NCBI GenBank assembly: GCA_965369375.1
Contig: CBDUQN010000134.1
Location: forward strand, 1 to 5,581
DNA: 5,581 nt
Reading direction: 5' to 3'
From: CBDUQN01 sp965369375
GTDB lineage: Bacteria > Krumholzibacteriota > Krumholzibacteriia > Krumholzibacteriales > Krumholzibacteriaceae
Shown: positions 1 to 5,581 of the stretch, one piece after another
How positions within the stretch are numbered: position 1 is the first letter of the stretch
How the letters are laid out: each line of letters starts with the position of its first letter
Made by a program: the position numbers and the translations under genes
Notes under the pieces: model-generated
What the model was told of the DNA's origin: nothing
Seen by the model: only the letters and a program-made list of their open reading frames with translations
Database searches by the model: none

Positions 1-17
1 AGCAACGCTCTTGAGAT

Positions 18-1799
18 CTATTTCCTCTGAATCGCGAGGTGCGTGAAATCGTCATGGGTGAAGCTCTCGCCCGGCGTCGTCTGCCGTGTCCACTCCCTGA
101 TCGCACGTTCGATCTCCCGGAGGAGCTCGGTCGGAGAACTTTTGATTCCTGATTTTACAAGTGCTTCCAGACGTTCCATGCCGAAGTCTTCGCCTTCCGG
201 GGAAAAGGCTTCGCTGATGCCGTCGGTATAGAGATAGATCTCGTCACCCGGATTCAACGCTGTTTTCTGGGACTCGTATTCGGCGAAATCGAACATCCCG
301 AGGATGTACCCCCCGACGTGGAGTTTCTCGATGTTGCCGGAGGACCTGAGCAGTAACGGCTCGTTGTGCCCGGCGTTGACCGTTTCCATCGTTCCATCCG
401 TCGTGTCTATAATCCCTAGAAAGGCCGTGGCGAATTTTTCCGAGGGTGTATTGCGAATGAGCAGCTTGTTCGTCTTGTCGGCGATATCGATGAGAGAGGT
501 GGCGCTCTGGAAGAGGGAGTGAAATGTCGCCTGCAGGGTGGAGACGAGCAGCGCAGCGGAGAGGCCCTTGCCGCTCACGTCGCAGATGACGAATCCAAAA
601 CGGTCTTCCGAGATCGGAATGACATCGAAATAATCGCCGCCGACTTCCTTGCACGGGAAGTTATAGCCGTAGATCGAATAGCCGTTAATCTCAGGGAGAT
701 CTCCCGGCGAAGGAACGATGAGCCGATGGATCGAGGCGGCGGTCTCGAGATCTTTCTTCAGCCGCTCCTGCTCGATGACCGCTTCCTGCATATCGGCGTT
801 TTCCAGCGCGACGGCGGCCTGCGTTGCAAAGGCCTCGAGGAGTTTCTGGTCATCGCCGGTGAAGTATGCCTTATCATCCTTCGATTCCTTTCCGAGAATG
901 GCGAGCGCGCCGAACAGCCTATTGGATGTCTTGACCGGTACGGCGAGCAGCGACGATGTTTCGAATATCTTTTTGATCTCGCGGCTCGAGCGGAGCTTCA
1001 CCGTTTTGCCGGATAGAAATTTTCTCGAGTAGGTTGAACTCGCTATGAATGTTTCGAGCATTTCATCACTGATGCCGATATGCGGTCCCGTTTTCAACGT
1101 GCCGCCGTCGATGTGTATGTAGAATGCTTTCCGGGCGTCGAGGAGTGAAATCGATCCGTACAACACTTCACGGAGCGTCTCCGATTTAGGTTTGAATGAT
1201 GCAACGCTGAGGCCGATATCATGGAGCGACTCGAGGTGAAGCACCTTGCGCGACAGTTGAAAGTTCGTCGACTGAATCTTTCTTCTGAGATCGAAGTTGT
1301 AAAGGGCCACCGAAACGTGGCGGCCGATCATTTCGAGCACCTGGAGGTCCTCCTCTGTATATTCCTGGTTCATGAATTTTCTCGATACAAGGAATATCCC
1401 AACGATCTTTTGCTGTGCCCTCAAGATCACGGCGAGCGCGACTCCCAGATCCGAGAAGTGTTCGTCACAGAAATTTTTCAGCTTCTCCGGGAAAATGGGT
1501 TTCCAGCGGGGCAGCAGCGTCGAGTCTAACGTTTCGAGTTTCTGGAGATGTTCTTTCTCGATTGGAATGGTTATGCCGGTTTGAAGTCCCCGTGCGGCTG
1601 CAACCCTGAAGGTATTGCCCTCGAGTGTAAGAAGCGCCCCCTTCGAGGCGCCGATTGTTCCGAGTACGATGTGGAGAACCTCGCGCGTCGACTTGTCTAT
1701 GGAACGCACACCCGCAATGGTTTCACCCATATCTGCGAGCGATCTGAGACAATACATGAGTTTGTCGGAGTGATCTTCGGGTGAGTACGAAGTATTCAT
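18..1799 (-). CDS. GAF-GAF-SpoIIE serine/threonine phosphatase (RsbU-like), cytosolic
   Basis: Predicted soluble PP2C-fold phosphatase of 593 residues, regulated by small-molecule or protein sensing through GAF domains. GAF1 spans about 22-170 and ends in the typical helix EEDLQVLEMIGRHVSVAL. GAF2 spans about 185-335 and is clearer, with LLAVPVKTSNRLFGALAILG and then DDQKLLEAFATQAAVALENA. A helical linker (336-363) leads into the catalytic domain (370-593), which has GGDYFD (D389), CDVSGKG (D407), NAGHNEP, YTDGISEA (D526) and THDDFTHLAI (D583/D584). All expected metal-binding aspartates are present. There is no signal peptide or membrane helix. The ATG at 1799 is the only possible upstream start in this frame: an in-frame TGA lies at 1833-1835 with no ATG, GTG or TTG between. 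No Shine-Dalgarno sequence is visible before it. The gene begins 74 bases after the larger phosphatase on the same strand, so co-transcription is likely. In RsbU-like systems the substrate is a phosphorylated STAS-domain protein; none is encoded here. The GAF ligands cannot be predicted from the sequence. Confidence 0.95.
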   Translation of the reverse strand: MNTSYSPEDHSDKLMYCLRSLADMGETIAGVRSIDKSTREVLHIVLGTIGASKGALLTLEGNTFRVAAARGLQTGITIPIEKEHLQKLETLDSTLLPRWKPIFPEKLKNFCDEHFSDLGVALAVILRAQQKIVGIFLVSRKFMNQEYTEEDLQVLEMIGRHVSVALYNFDLRRKIQSTNFQLSRKVLHLESLHDIGLSVASFKPKSETLREVLYGSISLLDARKAFYIHIDGGTLKTGPHIGISDEMLETFIASSTYSRKFLSGKTVKLRSSREIKKIFETSSLLAVPVKTSNRLFGALAILGKESKDDKAYFTGDDQKLLEAFATQAAVALENADMQEAVIEQERLKKDLETAASIHRLIVPSPGDLPEINGYSIYGYNFPCKEVGGDYFDVIPISEDRFGFVICDVSGKGLSAALLVSTLQATFHSLFQSATSLIDIADKTNKLLIRNTPSEKFATAFLGIIDTTDGTMETVNAGHNEPLLLRSSGNIEKLHVGGYILGMFDFAEYESQKTALNPGDEIYLYTDGISEAFSPEGEDFGMERLEALVKSGIKSSPTELLREIERAIREWTRQTTPGESFTHDDFTHLAIQRK

Positions 1800-1855
1800 C
1801 GTGCGAAGCCGATTTCGTTGGCGGTCATTTCGTCATTGCGCGAGGCCAATCCCAT
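1796..1855 (-). CDS. Possible 19-codon leader ORF overlapping the start of the GAF phosphatase (speculative)
   Basis: An ATG at 1855 opens a frame encoding MGLASRNDEMTANEIGFAR. Its TGA stop overlaps the ATG of the downstream phosphatase as ATGA. That arrangement is typical of translational coupling and could explain why the downstream ATG has no visible Shine-Dalgarno sequence. Against it, the small ORF has no clear ribosome binding site of its own, lies over the direct repeats, and is short enough to arise by chance. Confidence 0.15.
   Translation of the reverse strand: MGLASRNDEMTANEIGFAR
1822..1835. repeat. 14-base direct repeat, copy 1
   Basis: The plus-strand sequence cggtcatttcgtca occurs here and again exactly at 1859-1872, with copy starts 37 bases apart. 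Both copies lie inside the 74-base intergenic gap. The sequence following this copy (cgtcattgcgcgagg) resembles the start of REP-like dispersed intergenic repeats that begin gtcattgcgag, but that link rests on memory of the pattern and is not shown here. Confidence 0.6.
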
Positions 1856-1858
1856 GAA

Positions 1859-1872
1859 CGGTCATTTCGTCA
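1859..1872. repeat. 14-base direct repeat, copy 2
   Basis: Exact second copy of cggtcatttcgtca, lying immediately after the stop codon of the membrane phosphatase in its direction of transcription. Paired direct copies could be a regulator binding site or the remains of a small intergenic repeat. The sequence alone does not decide between them. Confidence 0.6.
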
Positions 1873-1873
1873 C

Positions 1874-4800
1874 TTACGATTTATATCTGATGGTAACGAG
1901 TGCCATGTCGTCTTCTCTCTTCGCCGGTCCGGAATACTGGAGCGCTCGTTCCAGTATTCCATTGACGAGATTTTCGAGGTCTTTCTCTTCGACGAGCTCC
2001 TTGAATGTAAGACTGAATTTTTCGTATCCCCACGGCTCGCCGTTGATATCCATCTGCTCGGGCAGGCCGTCGGTGTAGATGAGGATCGTATCTCCCGGCT
2101 CGAATTTGGTTTCGATGATTTCGAAATGCTGCTCGTCACGCACGCCGAGCGGGTAACCGCCTTTTGTGCCTATCTCCGCGACCGTGCCGTCTTTGCGCGC
2201 AATCAGCGGGAAGGGATGCCCGTTCGCACTGCAGCTGATTGTCTGGCTGACGGGGTCGATGAGGAGATAGCAGAGTGTCATGAACATATCCTTGCCGGGA
2301 GAACCGTTGCGAACGACCTCGTTGAGCGCGTCGAGCGTCGTCTTGAGATCGATGCCCGCCATGCGGTTCACCGTCATGAGCGATGCCTTTGCCATCGACA
2401 CGAGGATGCCCGCGGGCAATCCGTGACCCGAAACATCTCCTATGACGACGGCGAGTCTTCCGTCGTCGAGCAGCCGGTAGTCGAAGTAATCCCCGGCGAC
2501 CTCGGAGGCGGGAATGAACTTGCCGACCACCTGGAAGTCGCCCAGGCGGTGCGATCCGGTCGGAATGAGCGCCGCCTGGAGCTTTCGCGCGGCGGAGATC
2601 TCGGCGTCTAACTCGGCACGCTTGAGCTCCCGGACTTGCATCCTCTTCAGCCGTTCGATCCGATGACGGTTGTAGAGCAGAGAAACGAAAAGCAGAGGAA
2701 TGAGTGCAATGGCGCCGTATCCCGTGTGTTTCCATGGGAACGGCGGGTGGAAGTAAGCGATCTTCCAACCGAAGATGTTGTTTCCGAATGCGCCATAGAA
2801 GATCCCGTCCCACACCTGCGGGAGAAAACCGTAATCCTGGAAGGGGAGGGTTTCACGGGCACGCACGGAGCCGGTTTTCGCATCGAGTATCAGCAGCGTG
2901 CCGTCGTCGAGGCCGATCGGAAGGTTGTCGGGATCGTCGGTGAGGCAGTACCGCGGATCGCCATAGAGTTGGTATACATTTTCGAACCGTTCTTTCCAGA
3001 GAATCCGGTCCTTGTCATCGGCCGTCTTTGAAATGTCGAGGGCCAGCACCTCCTCGACGTCCCTCTTGTGCAGAAGGAGAATATCCCTTTCTTGAATCTC
3101 GTAATACCGTTGATACTCACCGATCTCCTTTATCACGACACGCTTTTCGTTACCCGTCACGGGGTTGAAGAAGAGGAGTGAATCCCTGTCCGGGAAGGTG
3201 TAAACGAGCTCACCGGACGAGTTGACACCTTTTATCTCGTACCCCAGGGGAAGCTTCATCGAATTGATAATCTCACCGGTTTTTGGATTCACCTCGACCA
3301 GATCGTAGGCGCTGCAGGCGATGAAGCCGATGATCCCGTTGAGCACCGTGAAATTGAGCGTATCTGCACCTCGCGCGACGGTGAAATCGAGCGGGTACCG
3401 ATCGGGGTACTGCATTTTGATTCTATTCACCTGCATCGTGTTCTCGATCGGGTAACCGCCGAACGAGAAAAGGATGTCGTTGAGTTTGACTCCGATGGAA
3501 TCGGCCTGCGAGCCTTCCGTGACATCGCAGATAAGATGCCCGTACAGTCTGTGGGCATAGAACCTGTTCCCGGCACGGACAGGATTGACGAGTGTCGTGT
3601 CATACCAGTTCGCTCCCTTGCCGGAGAGATCGATCCCGGCCGTAAAGTGCTTTGATACGACGTTTTTCCCCGCTCCACCGACACCACCCATCACCAGCAT
3701 CACGTTGGTGAGAGCCCGATCGCCTAGGTTGGACTCGAAGGGGTGTGTTTCGACCGAGTAATCGATGTAATACTGCTTGTTCAATTCCTCCGCCTCGACC
3801 GGCGTCGTGAGAAGCGGTCCGAGGTTCTCGAGCTCGCCGGAATCGGTGAGGTTCAAGGGGCTCCATATCAGGTTTTCGCCCGCCTCGTCCATCTTGTACT
3901 CGAAGAAGAAGATATTCTTCTGCGTGATGCTGAGGCCGGCGAGGGGAACGACCCGTTTTTCTCCTTTGTATTTCGGCTTTTCGAACCAGTAGCACTTCTT
4001 CGGCTCGCCCTTCGTGAGACTGAACGGGTAGGTTAATACTGGCCAGGCGAAGAAACCGTCCCTCATCACGAAGAAAGTAAAAAATTCACTGAGCGCAGGC
4101 TGAACGAGGAATTCGGCGCCGGATTTTTTCAGCTTCTTCGTCCAGACCTTTTCATCCGTCCTGATCGCCATATTACTGATAAGGCGGATCGATTCTTTGT
4201 GGAGCTTGAGCTCGTGAAAGATTTCCAGGAGGTTTTCGGAGAGATCGCTCGAGAGGTCCATGCCGAGTGAGAGCGCTTCACGCGCCTGTGCCAGGGCCGT
4301 GGCGGTATCCTGCAGGGCCCATTTGCTGCTCGCCGCAACGGCAGTCAGTTCTCCTCTGAGACGTTGGACGTTCGGGATCTCGTATACTCCGAGGAAGGTT
4401 TCACCTCCCAACAGGATTTTCTTCGAATCCTGATTCACCTGATGGGTACGGTTGGCAACGTTTGGTATCCGAAGCAGTTCCGATCCCGTTGGAATATCGA
4501 GAAGTGACGTGCCGTCTATGTGATTGATCAGGAAGTATTTTTCCTTGAGCAGCCGATAAACCTGCAGTTGTGTAACGGTGTACTTTTCCGTCCACCGGGT
4601 CCGGAGCGACTTGATGTTGAAAACAGAGAACTCGTTCGGAACACGGTAAATGGCAAAATCCTCTGATTTCTTATTGTACGCGATGAGGACTTCTTCGTTG
4701 TCCATCGTGTATATCGGCTTTGTGCCCTTGAATATCTTGAGCCCGCTGTTGCCGAAATGGATGAGGGTATCTCCCTTCCAGAAGGTGTCTACCAGATCTG

Positions 4801-5581
4801 ATTGGAGGATATACGTTGCACCGACACACGATGAGGTGCTGTGCACGATGCGGGCCCTGTCACCCCTGATTTCGTATATCCTCAAGCTATCGCTGTCACT
4901 CTCGGCGAACCATTTGCCCGATTCATCGAAATCGATCCTTTTTGTCCAATGATTAATATTTAGACGACGGGGGAGTCGTATCGTTCTCAGGTCGTAATCC
5001 TGTCTGCTGATTTTTCGCAGTGTGTAGAGGGTATCGTTACGTACCGCGGTGAGCTTCTCGAACGGCTTTGTCTTATAATAGTCGTACTCGCTTATCTCAA
5101 ATGGGAGTGTAAGAAGCAACCGTTTCTCCCACGATCCGACCTCTATGGAGTAGAGCTTATCACGATCGATGAATTTCCATTCGTTGTCTCCTCTGTTGAA
5201 GTGGCTCTCGGTGTACATATTTGCCCCTACATTGGTCACTTCGAAGTCGTGAAGTTCCCTGACGATACCTGCTGCGGGATCGAAAACGGAGAGTTCCCAT
5301 CCCCGCGGTCCCTTTTCCCACAGCTCCCATACATCCGCATCGATAAGGCGGGGACACTCGAGCCGTTCGATCTCCGGACGTGCAATGGTTCGTTCTGTTT
5401 CCGGATTCCCCTTCTCGAACCAGGCGATCCGGTATCCGAGATAGTTTTTTCTGTCGAGATAGGAAACGGTGTAGTTTGTGCTGTGCGTGCTGCTGAAGAT
5501 GTTGAACGGCGCATAATCGAAAACACGAACGAGATTATCTGATGCCGGATCGTATATCTCGATCCGGTTCAACTTGCTCTG
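1874..5581 (-). CDS. Membrane-bound SpoIIE-type serine/threonine phosphatase with beta-propeller and PDZ sensor region (5'-partial)
   Basis: Likely a signal-transducing PP2C-fold phosphatase that dephosphorylates a regulatory protein in response to an extracytoplasmic cue. Residues are numbered from the TTG codon at 5572. Residues 1-410 are beta-rich, with repeated blade-like strands such as IEIYDPASDNLVRVF and LSVFDPAAGIVREL. Residues 415-480 are helical; 486-660 are beta-rich and unassigned. Residues 672-745 look like a PDZ domain (YGHLICDVTEGSQADSIGVK, then LNDILFSFGGYPI). Residues 746-945 carry further propeller blades (DGTLLILDAKTGSVRA). Residues 951-968 form one hydrophobic helix followed by Arg/Lys-rich sequence, placing the C-terminus in the cytoplasm. 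A coiled coil (969-1004) ends in the AARKLQAALIP switch-helix motif. The phosphatase domain (1012-1232) keeps AGDYFD (D1028), GDVSGHG (D1046), ANGHP, YTDG (D1168) and REDDMALV (D1221/D1222), so it should be active. The frame is open to the window edge (AAG, AGC and CAG precede the TTG) and no ribosome binding site precedes the TTG, so the true start and any signal peptide or first membrane helix lie outside. Phosphatase identity is strong; ligand and target are unknown. Confidence 0.93.
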   Translation of the reverse strand, partial: QSKLNRIEIYDPASDNLVRVFDYAPFNIFSSTHSTNYTVSYLDRKNYLGYRIAWFEKGNPETERTIARPEIERLECPRLIDADVWELWEKGPRGWELSVFDPAAGIVRELHDFEVTNVGANMYTESHFNRGDNEWKFIDRDKLYSIEVGSWEKRLLLTLPFEISEYDYYKTKPFEKLTAVRNDTLYTLRKISRQDYDLRTIRLPRRLNINHWTKRIDFDESGKWFAESDSDSLRIYEIRGDRARIVHSTSSCVGATYILQSDLVDTFWKGDTLIHFGNSGLKIFKGTKPIYTMDNEEVLIAYNKKSEDFAIYRVPNEFSVFNIKSLRTRWTEKYTVTQLQVYRLLKEKYFLINHIDGTSLLDIPTGSELLRIPNVANRTHQVNQDSKKILLGGETFLGVYEIPNVQRLRGELTAVAASSKWALQDTATALAQAREALSLGMDLSSDLSENLLEIFHELKLHKESIRLISNMAIRTDEKVWTKKLKKSGAEFLVQPALSEFFTFFVMRDGFFAWPVLTYPFSLTKGEPKKCYWFEKPKYKGEKRVVPLAGLSITQKNIFFFEYKMDEAGENLIWSPLNLTDSGELENLGPLLTTPVEAEELNKQYYIDYSVETHPFESNLGDRALTNVMLVMGGVGGAGKNVVSKHFTAGIDLSGKGANWYDTTLVNPVRAGNRFYAHRLYGHLICDVTEGSQADSIGVKLNDILFSFGGYPIENTMQVNRIKMQYPDRYPLDFTVARGADTLNFTVLNGIIGFIACSAYDLVEVNPKTGEIINSMKLPLGYEIKGVNSSGELVYTFPDRDSLLFFNPVTGNEKRVVIKEIGEYQRYYEIQERDILLLHKRDVEEVLALDISKTADDKDRILWKERFENVYQLYGDPRYCLTDDPDNLPIGLDDGTLLILDAKTGSVRARETLPFQDYGFLPQVWDGIFYGAFGNNIFGWKIAYFHPPFPWKHTGYGAIALIPLLFVSLLYNRHRIERLKRMQVRELKRAELDAEISAARKLQAALIPTGSHRLGDFQVVGKFIPASEVAGDYFDYRLLDDGRLAVVIGDVSGHGLPAGILVSMAKASLMTVNRMAGIDLKTTLDALNEVVRNGSPGKDMFMTLCYLLIDPVSQTISCSANGHPFPLIARKDGTVAEIGTKGGYPLGVRDEQHFEIIETKFEPGDTILIYTDGLPEQMDINGEPWGYEKFSLTFKELVEEKDLENLVNGILERALQYSGPAKREDDMALVTIRYKS

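Larger units (their letters stand above)
1800..1873 (-). other. Short intergenic region between the two phosphatase genes
   Basis: This 74-base gap separates the TAA stop of the membrane phosphatase (1874-1876) from the ATG of the GAF phosphatase. It contains two copies of a 14-base sequence. I see no GC-rich hairpin followed by a T-run, so no intrinsic terminator, and no convincing -35/-10 pair. The only inverted matches are weak 4-base stems. The region is most consistent with an intra-operon spacer. It lacks a recognisable ribosome binding site for the downstream gene. Confidence 0.6.

Noticed and set aside
519..1016. 165-codon open frame on the plus strand opposite the GAF2/phosphatase junction
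   Set aside because: It is antisense to conserved GAF and SpoIIE motifs, has no domain or ribosome binding site, and its composition fits a shadow frame.
1800..1873. Intrinsic terminator between the two genes
   Set aside because: Only 4-base stems are found and no T-run follows on the transcribed strand.
1872..1910. Possible promoter for the GAF phosphatase, with TATAAA near the end of the membrane phosphatase gene as a -10 box
   Set aside because: At 17-base spacing the -35 position reads ACATGG, a poor match to TTGACA, and the TATAAA encodes the Tyr-Lys near the protein's C-terminus. Not enough support.
1781..2611. 276-codon open frame on the plus strand opposite the membrane phosphatase's catalytic domain
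   Set aside because: It lies antisense to a well-conserved SpoIIE domain, its translation shows no recognisable domain, and it is rich in Arg, Glu, Val and His as expected for a shadow of a GC-biased coding frame.
3662..3688. Walker A-like sequence GGVGGAGKN in the membrane phosphatase
   Set aside because: Asn replaces the required Ser/Thr after GK, no Walker B motif or NTPase fold follows, and the segment is predicted to lie outside the cytoplasm, where ATP is not available.

Overview
The window holds two genes, both on the minus strand and transcribed from high to low coordinates. Both encode SpoIIE/RsbU-type (PP2C-fold) serine/threonine phosphatases with intact metal-binding motifs. The upstream gene (1874 to the right edge, 5' end missing) encodes a very large single-pass membrane protein. 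It has about 950 residues of beta-propeller-like sensor interrupted by a PDZ domain, then one membrane helix, a charged coiled-coil linker and a cytoplasmic phosphatase domain. The downstream gene (18-1799, complete) encodes a soluble protein with two GAF-type sensor domains, a helical linker and the same kind of phosphatase domain.

Layout from right to left: 5581-1874, the propeller/PDZ/membrane phosphatase; 1873-1800, a 74-base gap with a duplicated 14-base sequence and a possible tiny leader ORF; 1799-18, the GAF-GAF phosphatase; 17-1, too short to interpret. No tRNA, rRNA, mobile element, CRISPR array or convincing terminator was seen. Nearly all the sequence is coding, and I treat the long plus-strand reading frames as shadows.

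The genes lie head to tail with a short gap and probably form an operon. The simplest inference is that two phosphatases with different inputs, one sensing outside the cytoplasmic membrane and one in the cytosol, act on the same or related phosphoprotein targets. In the known RsbU/SpoIIE paradigm these targets are phosphorylated STAS-domain anti-anti-sigma factors in a partner-switching cascade. No STAS protein, anti-sigma kinase or sigma factor is encoded here, so targets must lie elsewhere.

The organism cannot be named from this sequence. Base composition looks moderate (slightly above half G+C by eye, not counted). A giant propeller-sensor phosphatase beside a GAF phosphatase suggests a free-living, probably diderm environmental bacterium. 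An uncultured FCB-type or deltaproteobacteria-like lineage is a low-confidence guess from architecture alone.
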